A stretch of 64,000 bases of DNA from Clostridiales bacterium (GCA_004555915.1 SFJM01000008.1:1-64000); one strand, 5' to 3'. Counted from the stretch's first letter, positions 1 through 7,248 are shown. The notes: generated by a model not told the origin, from the sequence alone. Numbers and translations: made by a program.

Positions 1-122
1 ACAGTCTTTGATGTTCTCAGCATGAGAAGGTTAAAACTCCGTCTGAAAGGCCGGAGATAATAACATACAACAAAATATTATGATAGCTGTGCTGTGGAGC
101 CGCTGATTGGTGAGTCTTCCTA

Positions 123-230
123 ATGCCGCATGAACAGAGTTTTCGGACTCTGTTTTATCGGCATGGGATTCAAGCTCACCGTCATGCGGCTCTATTTTTG
201 TCTCGTCCATCCGCTGCTCCGCGCCAGCGG
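123..230 (+). promoter_or_regulatory. Leader with competing hairpins (candidate attenuator)
   Basis: Bases 125-133 (GCCGCATGA) are exactly complementary to 182-190 (TCATGCGGC). That stem is followed by a T-run at 195-199, so it resembles an intrinsic terminator. The same 5' strand can instead pair at 123-128 with 159-164 (ATGCCG/CGGCAT). Both folds keep an inner hairpin, AACAGAG/CTCTGTT (133-139/148-154). A third hairpin (211-216/225-230) ends where the Shine-Dalgarno of the next gene begins. Mutually exclusive folds before a regulator gene suggest attenuation, which is an inference. I see no gene in bases 1-122. Confidence 0.5.
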
Positions 231-243
231 AAAGGACAAGACA

Positions 244-735
244 ATGAAAACCCCTATCGAATTTGACTACGATCTCTGGACTACGGAGGAAGGCAAGTGC
301 ATGGTGCGCGTGAAGCTCACTGGCGAAGTATGCGAGGTCAGCAGAGAAACCATGAGAGTTCTACGCAACGAGGAAAAGAAGCTCAGACGCTCTAAGACCG
401 GAGTACCTATTGCCGGTTGCAAGGATGAGGATGAGACGGCAACTCTTCTTTCGCTTGATTTTGTCAGTGTGCAGGATGCAGAAGAGATGAGTCCTGCTTG
501 GCTGGAAGACCCGAACGATTTGGAAGAAACAGTTCTCACTTCCGTTATGGAGCAGGAATTCCGTTTACTTCTGAGCGAACGTCAGCTTGAAGTTTACCAC
601 TACTGCTTGCTCGGCGGCATGAGCATGACGGATTACAGCAAGGCTCGTGGAATTGATGTCTCTACTGTTTTTGAAGCCAAGAGAGATGTTCAGAAAAAAG
701 CAAAAATATTTTTTAAGGAGGCCCCCAAAAACTGA
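244..735 (+). CDS. Sigma-70-like regulator of an integrative conjugative element
   Basis: This is a 163-residue soluble protein. Residues about 107-155 (LLLSERQLEVYHYCLLGGMS onward) look like a sigma region 4 helix-turn-helix, and the first 100 residues are charged and not recognised. Proteins of this kind sit just upstream of xis/int in Tn916- and Tn1549-like elements, where the equivalent (orf7-type) is thought to drive transfer genes. I chose ATG 244 because AAAGGA lies 9 bases before it; in-frame starts further upstream would place a coding region across the leader hairpins. The function as a transcription activator is inferred from family and position. The promoter it recognises cannot be read from this sequence. 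Confidence 0.7.
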   Translation: MKTPIEFDYDLWTTEEGKCMVRVKLTGEVCEVSRETMRVLRNEEKKLRRSKTGVPIAGCKDEDETATLLSLDFVSVQDAEEMSPAWLEDPNDLEETVLTSVMEQEFRLLLSERQLEVYHYCLLGGMSMTDYSKARGIDVSTVFEAKRDVQKKAKIFFKEAPKN

Positions 736-794
736 TGAAAAATGTCCGTTGTATTTTGAAGAGGCTTAATCGCCGCTTCACGGTTCCTTGAAAA

Positions 795-1050
795 CTGAAT
801 AGTCAGTGCTGCGGATCTTTCCTCTTTTCTCGAAGCGACTTGTCTTCTGCCGCCATGACCTCCAACCGGAGCGAGCGATCAACAGAGAGACTAAACAGCC
901 GTGTGGTGCGGCTGCTTGCGATGATGGAGAAGTTGGGTACAATGATACTTCCGTTTCTTCTTTGAAGGGGCGGCTCGGAGCGATCCTCGGAGGGGTGAGA
1001 GTCCCATGATACTGCTTTACCGGTGGTAGTCCGCAGCATTCCCTATTCAG
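795..1050 (+). ncRNA. Candidate structured RNA upstream of xis
   Basis: The 442 bases between the sigma-like gene and the excisionase have no credible reading frame but do have long-range pairing. Bases 795-802 (CTGAATAG) pair perfectly with 1043-1050 (CTATTCAG), and 807-815 (TGCTGCGGA) with 1030-1038 (TCCGCAGCA), closing a domain of about 210 bases. Inside lie hairpins at 896-901/909-914 (CAGCCG/CGGCTG) and 929-933/947-951 (GAAGT/ACTTC), and a weaker one near 1007-1025. Seventeen base pairs in two stacked long-range helices are unlikely by chance. I could not assign an RNA family. Confidence 0.55.
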
Positions 1051-1102
1051 CAGGGGTGCGAGCTGCAAATATGCTGGAACACAATTTATCATCAAAAACT
1101 AT

Positions 1103-1136
1103 GGGCAGCAGTTGTCAACCGACTGCTGCCTATCCT
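1103..1136 (+). terminator. Terminator-like hairpin before xis
   Basis: GGCAGCAGT (1104-1112) pairs with ACTGCTGCC (1122-1130), extended by a G-T pair, and is followed by the short T-rich tract TATCCTTTT. It would end transcripts from the structured RNA region or from the upstream regulator before they reach xis-int. Confidence 0.6.
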
Positions 1137-1177
1137 TTTGCTGATAAAGCAAAAACAAATAAACGGAGGTGAGACAG

Positions 1178-1417
1178 GTGAATACCGCATCAACCATTTC
1201 TCAGCGCGATGCCTATAAGCTCATGCTGAAAGACTATCCCGATGTGATGAGCATTGAGCAGATGTGTGAAATACTCAGCATCAGCACAAAGACCGGCTAT
1301 CGTATTCTGCGCGAAGGCAAAATCCTTAGCCTCAAGGTCGGCAGAGCCTATCGTATTCCGAAGGCTCATCTTTTCACTTATCTCTGCATCGGCTGCGGAG
1401 AAACAGTGAACGCGTAA
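1178..1417 (+). CDS. xis: Excisionase (Xis), AlpA/MerR-like helix-turn-helix
   Basis: This 79-residue basic protein has a helix-turn-helix at about residues 24-45 (MSIEQMCEILSISTKTGYRI) followed by a wing (LKVGRAYRIPK), the typical layout of small excisionase-family DNA-binding proteins. Such proteins bend DNA at the element end and push the integrase toward excision. I chose GTG 1178 because GGAGGTGA (1165-1172) gives correct spacing; a GTG at 1169 would lie inside that ribosome binding site. It lies 124 bases before the integrase gene, as in Tn916-type elements. Family confidence is high; its role in excising this copy is inferred. Confidence 0.8.
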   Translation: MNTASTISQRDAYKLMLKDYPDVMSIEQMCEILSISTKTGYRILREGKILSLKVGRAYRIPKAHLFTYLCIGCGETVNA

Positions 1418-1483
1418 GATTTGGACTCAAAAAGTTTACAAAAAAGTGCGTCAGTAGGTCCTCCAATTCGAACCCGGTTCTGG

Positions 1484-1489
1484 TATAAT
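1484..1489 (+). promoter_or_regulatory. Possible -10 box of int
   Basis: TATAAT at 1484-1489 lies 52 bases before the integrase start, but no good -35 box is present at 17 bases. AAGGAGG (1528-1534) is a strong ribosome binding site for the integrase ATG. Confidence 0.35.
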
Positions 1490-1541
1490 AGGATCCCGGT
1501 ATAAGGTAGGTGTTACTGCTACGCAAGAAGGAGGATAATAA

Positions 1542-2702
1542 ATGGTAGCAGGACATCTCCGCGAAAAAAAAGGATATTATTACGCCGTGTTGAACTACAC
1601 CGATTCTCTCGGAAAAAGAAAGACCAAGTGGATTTCTACCGGACTTACTGTTAAGGGAAACAAAAAACGCGCCGAAGCAATCCTGATGGATGCGCGACGC
1701 AATTTCAATCCCGAAGAGCCGAAGGTCATGAACGGGGACATCCTGTTCGCGGACTACATGGAACAATGGCTCGACATTATCAAAAGCTCGGTTGCAGTCC
1801 CGACATTTGCTTCTTACTCGACCACGGTCAAAAGGGTCGTCGCACCGTACTTCCGTGAAAAGGAGATCACTCTCAAGAATCTGACCGCAAAGGACATTCA
1901 GGAGTTCTATATGAAGGAGCTCCAGCGCGTCAGTGCTTCCTCGGTCATCCATTATCATGCCAACATTCATAAGGCTCTCAAGTATGCCGTGAAGATTGAC
2001 CTGATTGATGTAAACCCGGCAGATAAGGTTGAGCGTCCGAAGAAGGATCGCTATGTCGGCAGCTTTTATGATGCCGATGAGGTCAACGCTCTCTTCGAAG
2101 CAGCTAAAGGAACGAAACTTGAGCTTCCGATTCTGTTCGGCGCATTCTACGGTCTGCGACGGAGTGAAGCAATCGGTCTGAAATGGGATGCTATTGACTT
2201 TGAGCAGAACACGATCACCATCCGTCACACAGTTACTTCTTGTGACCTGGACGGCAAGCGCGTTCTGGTCGCATCCGACACCACCAAGACCAAATCGAGT
2301 ATGAGAACGCTCCCGCTTGTTCCTTTCATGAGAGAAAGACTTCTCGCCCTAAAAGAAGAACAGCAGGAAAACCGTCGCTTGTGCGGACGCAGCTACATCA
2401 AGGACTACATCGGTTATGTTTGCGTAAACGAGATTGGTGATCTAATTAAGCCCCACTATGTTACTGAGAGTTTTCCGAAGCTGCTCAAGGCAAATGGGCT
2501 GAGACACATCAGGTATCACGACTTGAGACATAGCTGTGCCTCGTTACTTCTGGCAAACGGTGTTCCCATGAAGCAGATTCAGGAATGGCTTGGTCACAGC
2601 GACTTCTCAACCACGGCAAACATTTACGCACATCTGGATTATAGCTCGAAGCTGACTTCGGCTGACGCGATGCTCAATGGTTTGGGACTTGCTCCGAACT
2701 AA
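1542..2702 (+). CDS. int: Tyrosine recombinase (integrase) of the integrative element
   Basis: This 386-residue integrase has an AP2-like arm-binding domain (about 5-55), a SAM-like core-binding domain (about 65-165) and a C-terminal catalytic domain. The catalytic residues visible are R206 (FYGLRRSEAIGL), H326 and R329 (YHDLRHS), H352 (WLGHSD) and the nucleophile Y362 (NIYAHLDY). It catalyses strand exchange between the element and chromosomal attachment sites. The gene ends 11 bases before the tRNA-Ser 3' end, the usual place for an integrase next to its attachment site. All catalytic residues are intact, so the element end is probably functional. It is led by xis and points toward the chromosome junction. 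Confidence 0.95.
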   Translation: MVAGHLREKKGYYYAVLNYTDSLGKRKTKWISTGLTVKGNKKRAEAILMDARRNFNPEEPKVMNGDILFADYMEQWLDIIKSSVAVPTFASYSTTVKRVVAPYFREKEITLKNLTAKDIQEFYMKELQRVSASSVIHYHANIHKALKYAVKIDLIDVNPADKVERPKKDRYVGSFYDADEVNALFEAAKGTKLELPILFGAFYGLRRSEAIGLKWDAIDFEQNTITIRHTVTSCDLDGKRVLVASDTTKTKSSMRTLPLVPFMRERLLALKEEQQENRRLCGRSYIKDYIGYVCVNEIGDLIKPHYVTESFPKLLKANGLRHIRYHDLRHSCASLLLANGVPMKQIQEWLGHSDFSTTANIYAHLDYSSKLTSADAMLNGLGLAPN

Positions 2703-2712
2703 AAAAGAAAAC

Positions 2713-2801
2713 TGGCGGAGACGGTGGGATTCGAACCCACGGACCCTTGCGGATCAAACGATTTCGAGTCGTTCTCGTTATGACCACTTCGATACGTCTC
2801 C
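2713..2801 (-). tRNA. tRNA-Ser(CGA), intact, with encoded CCA
   Basis: On the minus strand the acceptor stem GGAGACG pairs with CGTCTCC, followed by discriminator G and an encoded CCA. The anticodon arm is AACGA-CTCGAAA-TCGTT with anticodon CGA, read for UCG serine codons. There is a long variable arm as expected for tRNA-Ser and a normal T arm (GGGTTCGAATCCC). Its acceptor stem is self-consistent but differs from that of the truncated copy at 2938-2981 (GGAGAGG), so it is not a simple hybrid of resident 5' half and element 3' half. It lies 11 bases from the integrase stop. Confidence 0.93.
2758..2770. repeat. Direct repeat copy 1 (candidate attachment core)
   Basis: ACGATTTCGAGTC is identical to 2938-2950, exactly 180 bases away. 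On the minus strand it is the anticodon loop and the 3' side of the anticodon stem of the intact tRNA-Ser. Confidence 0.55.
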
Positions 2802-2937
2802 GTATTTATCTCAACATCAGCACCTCAGAAAACGGGGAGAACTGATGGGGAGAACAAAGAAAAATATTCAGTTAAAGACACCCGAAAAACCCCGCAAAAT
2901 CAAGGGTTTCCGGTCAGGGAGCTGCCGGATAGCGACC
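2802..2937. mobile_element. Element-end sequence between the two tRNA-Ser copies
   Basis: These 136 bases carry no gene. They hold two copies of GGGGAGAAC (2834-2842 and 2847-2855), which could be integrase arm sites. An AAACCC/GGGTTT inverted repeat around 2888-2912 would, on the minus strand, be followed by a T-run and so could act as a weak terminator ahead of the intact tRNA. Its position between a broken tRNA and the integrase suggests the outermost part of the element. That is inference; the opposite end of the element is outside the window. Confidence 0.45.
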
Positions 2938-2950
2938 ACGATTTCGAGTC
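2938..2950. repeat. Direct repeat copy 2 (candidate attachment core)
   Basis: Same ACGATTTCGAGTC as at 2758-2770. It is the point where similarity between the truncated and intact tRNA-Ser copies stops, which is what a crossover site would look like. Confidence 0.55.
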
Positions 2951-2981
2951 AGCCCCGTTATGACCACTTCGATACCTCTCC
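2938..2981 (-). pseudogene. Truncated tRNA-Ser(CGA), 5' half only
   Basis: The minus strand reads acceptor 5' strand GGAGAGG, a D arm identical to the intact copy, and an anticodon arm with CTCGAAA, then leaves tRNA sequence just after the anticodon loop. There is no variable arm, T arm or 3' acceptor strand. It sits behind a good promoter (3022-3050), so it looks like the resident gene cut in its anticodon arm by integration. Its missing 3' half should lie at the other end of the element. Confidence 0.8.
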
Positions 2982-3021
2982 GTGTACTTCAAGCAGCGGG
3001 ATTCCCACAAACTGCTTGAAC

Positions 3022-3050
3022 AGTATACAACAAATTTGGCTGTCCGTCAA
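3022..3050 (-). promoter_or_regulatory. Promoter of the original tRNA-Ser gene
   Basis: On the minus strand TTGACG (3050-3045), a 17-base spacer and TATACT (3027-3022) lie 41 bases before the truncated tRNA. The leader contains a 9-bp inverted repeat, 2988-2996/3012-3020 (TTCAAGCAG/CTGCTTGAA). The -35 box begins 8 bases after the stop of the DtxR-like gene. Confidence 0.8.
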
Positions 3051-3057
3051 GGGAAAC

Positions 3058-3429
3058 TTAACGTTTTTCACGCAATACCGCCCGCATGCGTTCTATGGTG
3101 AGCGGGCTGACGATATGTTCAATCCGGCAGGCATCCGTTTCTGCGGTCACAGCATCAAGCGAAAGCACCGTCATCAGAAATTCCTTAATCAGTACATGTC
3201 GATCATAGATTTCATTGGCACGCTTGCGTCCTGCATCGGTGAGCCGGATGGTTCCATACAGCTCCTGATCCACCAGGCCGGCCTTTTTGAGCACGCCCAT
3301 GGCACGGGTGACGCTGGGCTTGGAAAAGCCGAGCTCATTGGCAATATCAACCGCGCGTACCGTACCGTTGCGCATTTCCAGCAGGAGTATGGTTTCCAGA
3401 TAATTTTCTCCGGATTCCTGAATTTTCAT
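3058..3429 (-). CDS. DtxR-family metal-dependent repressor, short form
   Basis: This 123-residue protein has an N-terminal winged helix (about 1-65) and the metal-binding dimerisation domain (about 66-115). Aligned by eye with MntR/DtxR, the ligand positions are N9, E12, H78, C101, E104 and H105. The DACRIEH segment matches the Cys-x-x-Glu-His of DtxR rather than the Glu-x-x-Glu-His of MntR, hinting at iron rather than manganese sensing. There is no C-terminal SH3-like domain, as in MntR. ATG 3429 follows GGCGGTGA; the frame is open upstream but lacks a ribosome binding site. It stands alone, divergent from gltX. Family is sure, metal is inferred. Confidence 0.85.
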   Translation of the reverse strand: MKIQESGENYLETILLLEMRNGTVRAVDIANELGFSKPSVTRAMGVLKKAGLVDQELYGTIRLTDAGRKRANEIYDRHVLIKEFLMTVLSLDAVTAETDACRIEHIVSPLTIERMRAVLREKR

Positions 3430-3466
3430 GGATTCACCGCCTTGTTTTTTACTAGAAAGTACAGTT

Positions 3467-3495
3467 ATTATAGCATGTTTTTTGTGAAATGACAA
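3467..3495 (-). promoter_or_regulatory. Promoter of the DtxR-like gene
   Basis: On the minus strand TTGTCA (3495-3490), 17 bases, and a perfect TATAAT (3472-3467), 38 bases before the start codon. Confidence 0.75.
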
Positions 3496-3619
3496 CAAAG
3501 GAACCAATTTTTCCTGTGCAGGGGAAGGAAAACCTCCAAGATCAAAATCCATACCTCCGGGATTTTTGGGTGATAATGCCATAATTTCCTGTCAGTCAGG
3601 GGATTTTTGCCGCATAACA

Positions 3620-3648
3620 TTGCGAAAATGGCAAAACTATGGTATGCT
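3620..3648 (+). promoter_or_regulatory. Promoter of gltX
   Basis: TTGCGA (3620-3625), 17 bases, TATGCT (3643-3648), leaving a leader of about 95 bases before gltX. I found no T-box in the leader. The rest of 3430-3748 shows no further gene. Confidence 0.6.
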
Positions 3649-3748
3649 TATAATTGCTTTTGAGCACGTATTTTTATGCCGTGTCTGGCAAATCAAAGCA
3701 AAAAATATCACAGGACAACCTGTTTCATGTGATTGGAGTGAAAATACA

Positions 3749-5395
3749 ATGGATTATAATCGTTTGGCAGAGCTGCTCTTTCCGGAAGTAACCGAAACGC
3801 CGGAGGAAGTGGAAGCTCGTTATCCTGCCCGTGACCTGCCGGAAGGCGCAAAGGTAACACGTATGGCACCAAGCCCCACCGGATTTATGCATCTGGGCAA
3901 TCTGTTCGGTGCAGTGGTGGATGAACGTCTGGCACATCAGTCCGGCGGTGTTTTTTATCTGCGTATTGAGGATACCGATAAAAAGCGTGAAGTAGAAGGC
4001 GGCGTGGAGCTGATTCTGGAAACCTTTAAGAATTTTGGCCTGCCCTTTGATGAAGGCGCAACGGTTGACGGTGACAATGGTGCCTATGGCCCATATCGCC
4101 AGAGCAAGCGTGCTGCCATTTATCATGTCTTTGTTAAGGACCTGGTCAAGCGTGGCTATGCGTATCCCTGCTTCTGTACCGAGGAAGAGCTGGCGGAAAT
4201 GCATGCACAGCAGGAGGCCAACAAGGAGAACTTCGGTTATTATGGCAAGTATGCCAAGTACCGTGACTGTTCGCTGGAGGAAATTGAAAAGCATCTGGCA
4301 GCAGGCGAAAGCTATGTTGTCCGGTTCCGTTCCCCGGGCAGCATTGAAAACAAGGTTCGCCATACCGATCTGGTCAAGGGCAATCTGGAGCTGACGGAGA
4401 ACGATCAGGATATTGTCCTGCTCAAGTCGGATGGCATTCCGACCTATCATTTTGCCCACATTGTTGATGACCATCTGATGCATACCACCCATGTGGTACG
4501 TGGTGAGGAGTGGCTGGCAACCCTGCCGGTACATCTGCAGCTGTTTGATATCATGGGCTGGAAGCGTCCGAAGTATGTGCATACCGCGCAGCTGATGAAA
4601 ATGGATGGCGGTTCCAAGCGCAAGCTGTCCAAGCGAAAGGACCCGGAGCTGGCATTGTCTTATTATTACCAGCAGGGTATCCCGGTACCGGCTGTCATGG
4701 AATACTTGATGACACTGCTCAATTCCAACTTTGAGGAATGGCGTAAGGCAAATCAGACCGCAGATCTCAATGATTTCCCATTCAGCCCGAAAAAGATGAG
4801 TGTTTCCGGTTCGCTGTTTGATATGGAAAAGCTGCGGGATGTCAGCAAGAATGTTATCTCCCGCATGAATGCGGATGAGGTATACGACTATGTATCCAAG
4901 TGGAGCGCGGACAATGATCCGGCATTCCATGCGCTGTTTGTACGTGATCCGGAGCTGACCCGCAAGTTCCTTGCCATTGGCCGCGGCGGAAAGAAGCCCC
5001 GTAAGGATCTGGCATTCTGGAGTGAAGTCAAGGCATATATGGACTTTATGTTCCCGGAGCTGTTCCGGCCGGATTATTCCGGTATGCCGGAGAGCACAAA
5101 GGATGATGCAAAGGCAATCCTGACTGAATACCAGTCGGTTTATGATCCGGCAGATGACATGTCTGTCTGGTTTGACAAGGTGAAGGCTCTGGCAGACAAG
5201 CATGGCTTTGCACCGGAAACCAAGCTGTATAAGAAGAATCCGGAATCCTATAAGGGCCCGGTAGGTGATGTATCCATGGTACTGCGTGTGGCAGTGTGCG
5301 GACGCACCAATGCACCGGATCTGTATTCTGTCATGCAGCTGATGTCTGTGGAGGAAATCAACCGCCGTCTGCAGGCTGCATGTGACGCACTGTAA
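3749..5395 (+). CDS. gltX: Glutamyl-tRNA synthetase
   Basis: This class I aminoacyl-tRNA synthetase charges tRNA-Glu with glutamate. The HIGH-type motif is FMHLGN at residues 46-51 inside PSPTGFMHLGN, and the KMSKS-type loop is KLSKR at 292-296. The protein is 548 residues, longer than the usual bacterial 470-490, with the extra length mostly in the N-terminal extension and the anticodon-binding half. ATG 3749 follows GGAGTG; the frame stays open to 3566 but that stretch contains the promoter. glnS follows 124 bases later in the same direction, so each amide and acid tRNA seems to have its own enzyme. Confidence 0.95.
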   Translation: MDYNRLAELLFPEVTETPEEVEARYPARDLPEGAKVTRMAPSPTGFMHLGNLFGAVVDERLAHQSGGVFYLRIEDTDKKREVEGGVELILETFKNFGLPFDEGATVDGDNGAYGPYRQSKRAAIYHVFVKDLVKRGYAYPCFCTEEELAEMHAQQEANKENFGYYGKYAKYRDCSLEEIEKHLAAGESYVVRFRSPGSIENKVRHTDLVKGNLELTENDQDIVLLKSDGIPTYHFAHIVDDHLMHTTHVVRGEEWLATLPVHLQLFDIMGWKRPKYVHTAQLMKMDGGSKRKLSKRKDPELALSYYYQQGIPVPAVMEYLMTLLNSNFEEWRKANQTADLNDFPFSPKKMSVSGSLFDMEKLRDVSKNVISRMNADEVYDYVSKWSADNDPAFHALFVRDPELTRKFLAIGRGGKKPRKDLAFWSEVKAYMDFMFPELFRPDYSGMPESTKDDAKAILTEYQSVYDPADDMSVWFDKVKALADKHGFAPETKLYKKNPESYKGPVGDVSMVLRVAVCGRTNAPDLYSVMQLMSVEEINRRLQAACDAL

Positions 5396-5519
5396 TACAA
5401 ACAAATATAACAGTTTTATATGACAAAGGTGTCGGTTATTCTGCGGAAGGGACAGACACTGCTGTCATACCCTGAAACAGGAAGATGATTCCAAAATAAT
5501 AAGGAAAAGGGGAACAACA

Positions 5520-7196
5520 ATGGAGTTACCATCTAATTTTCTGCATGAGATTATAGATGAAGACATTAAAAACGGACTGACCGAGCGGATTCATACCCGT
5601 TTCCCGCCGGAGCCAAATGGATATCTGCATATTGGCTCTGCCAAGGCGATTTATATCAACTGGTCTGTGGCACAGAAGTATAACGGACTGTTCAACCTGC
5701 GTTTTGACGATACCAACCCGGTACGTGAGGATGATGAATATGTACAGTCCATTCTGCAGGATGTGGCATGGCTCACCGGTTCCGAGCCGTCCGGCGGTAT
5801 TTTCTATGGTTCGGATTACTTTGAAAAGTGCTATGAGTGTGCCGTATACCTCATCAAGGCAGGCAAGGCCTATGTCTGCGACCTGACACAGGATGAAATG
5901 CGGGAATACCGCGGCAGCCTGACCGAACCGGGAAAAAACAGCCCCTATCGTGATCGTTCCGTAGAGGAAAACCTCCGTCTGTTCGAGGAAATGCGGGAAG
6001 GCAAGTATGAAAAGGGTGCCAAGACCCTGCGTGCCAAGATTGACATGGCATCGCCGAACATGAACATGCGTGATCCGGCGATTTACCGCATTGTGTATGC
6101 AACCCATCACCGTATCGGCAACAAGTGGTGCATTTATCCGCTGTATGATTTTGCCCATCCGATTCAGGATGCCATGGAGCATATTACCCATTCCATGTGC
6201 TCGATTGAATTTAAAAACCATCGTCCGCTGTATGAGTGGGTGGTGGACAACTGTGCACCGTGCCTGCCGTCCCATCCGAAGCAGAGAGAATTTGCCCGCC
6301 TGAATGTGACCAATACCGTCATGTCCAAGCGGTATCTGCGAGAACTGGTGGAAACCGGCAAGGTAGATGGCTGGGATGACCCGCGGATGCCGACCCTGTG
6401 CGGCCTGCGCCGCCGCGGTTATACGCCGTCCTCGATTCTGGAATTTGTCACCCGTGCGGGTGTTTCCACCACGGACAGTCTGGTTGACATCAAGCTGCTG
6501 GAATACTGCATCCGTGATGAGCTGAACAATACGGCACTGCGCCGCATGGCAGTTACCGAGCCGATTAAGCTGGTGATTACCAACTATCCGGAGGATAAGG
6601 AAGAAACCTTTGAAATCGAAAACAATCCGAAGGATGAGAGCACCGGTACCCGTCAGGTTCCGTTTACCCGCGAGCTGTGGATTGAAAAGAGCGACTTCGC
6701 CATTGTTCCGCCTCCGAAGTTCAAGCGCCTGAAGCCGGACGGTGAGGTTCGCCTGATGGGTGCATACATTGTCAAGTGCAATGAGGTCATTCAGGATGCT
6801 GAGGGCAATGTGGTAGAGGTACGCTGCACAGCAGATCTGGAAGCAGGCAACGGCAATCCGCTGGATGGCCGCAAGGTGCGCGGCAATATCCACTGGGTAT
6901 CCGCCAAGTATGCGGTTGACGCGGATCTGAACCTGTATGAAAACCTGTTCACGCTGGAGAACACCGGTTCCGTACCGGAAGGCACCAACTATCTGGATTA
7001 CCTGAATCCGGAGTCCAAAAAGCAGCTGACCGGCTGCAAGCTGGAGCCGTCTATTGCTGAGGTACCGGCGGGAACACGCATGCAGTTTGTCCGCATGGGC
7101 TATTATGTGCAGGACAGCAAGCCGTCGGAGAATGGCAGGCTGTGCTTTAACCGGATTGTCTCGCTGAAGGACAGCTTCAAGCCGGAGAAAAAGTAA
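5520..7196 (+). CDS. glnS: Glutaminyl-tRNA synthetase
   Basis: This 558-residue class I synthetase attaches glutamine directly to tRNA-Gln. The HIGH motif is in PNGYLHIG (32-39) and the KMSKS motif is VMSKR (about 267-271); the C-terminal half (from about 340) is the two-barrel anticodon-binding domain of the GlnRS family. AAGGAAAAGGGG precedes the ATG. Most Firmicutes lack GlnRS and make Gln-tRNA with GatCAB, although GlnRS is found in some Clostridia, probably by transfer. Whether this genome also has gatCAB cannot be seen here. A strong terminator closes the gene. Confidence 0.95.
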   Translation: MELPSNFLHEIIDEDIKNGLTERIHTRFPPEPNGYLHIGSAKAIYINWSVAQKYNGLFNLRFDDTNPVREDDEYVQSILQDVAWLTGSEPSGGIFYGSDYFEKCYECAVYLIKAGKAYVCDLTQDEMREYRGSLTEPGKNSPYRDRSVEENLRLFEEMREGKYEKGAKTLRAKIDMASPNMNMRDPAIYRIVYATHHRIGNKWCIYPLYDFAHPIQDAMEHITHSMCSIEFKNHRPLYEWVVDNCAPCLPSHPKQREFARLNVTNTVMSKRYLRELVETGKVDGWDDPRMPTLCGLRRRGYTPSSILEFVTRAGVSTTDSLVDIKLLEYCIRDELNNTALRRMAVTEPIKLVITNYPEDKEETFEIENNPKDESTGTRQVPFTRELWIEKSDFAIVPPPKFKRLKPDGEVRLMGAYIVKCNEVIQDAEGNVVEVRCTADLEAGNGNPLDGRKVRGNIHWVSAKYAVDADLNLYENLFTLENTGSVPEGTNYLDYLNPESKKQLTGCKLEPSIAEVPAGTRMQFVRMGYYVQDSKPSENGRLCFNRIVSLKDSFKPEKK

Positions 7197-7207
7197 AGCA
7201 GGATTTT

Positions 7208-7248
7208 ACAGGGATGGCAGCGGAAACGCGGCTGTCCCTGTTTTTTTT
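7208..7248 (+). terminator. Terminator of glnS
   Basis: ACAGGGA...TCCCTGT stem with inner GGCAGC/GCGGCTG pairing, followed by eight T at 7241-7248. Confidence 0.85.

Noticed and set aside
965..1060. GGGTGAGAGTCCC-type sequence that recalled a group II intron or a T-box
   Set aside because: No domain V hairpin, no T-box sequence and no reverse transcriptase; it fits within the longer paired RNA instead.
778..1095. Minus-strand and plus-strand open frames of about 67-105 codons before xis
   Set aside because: No ribosome binding site and unlikely composition; the region is better explained by RNA pairing.
1465..1485. TTCGAACCC resembling a tRNA T arm upstream of int
   Set aside because: No acceptor, anticodon or D arm surrounds it.
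1374..2228. 284-codon minus-strand frame opposite the integrase
   Set aside because: It is a mirror of the integrase coding strand and lacks start signals and recognisable motifs.
2677..3492. Open frame on the plus strand running from the integrase end through both tRNA-Ser copies
   Set aside because: It covers the tRNAs, their promoter and the DtxR-like gene on the other strand and has no ribosome binding site.
3725..5404. 559-codon minus-strand frame opposite gltX, and similar long frames opposite glnS, polC, metH and the activase gene
   Set aside because: They arise from codon bias in the real genes; the translations are rich in Cys, His and Gln with no family resemblance.
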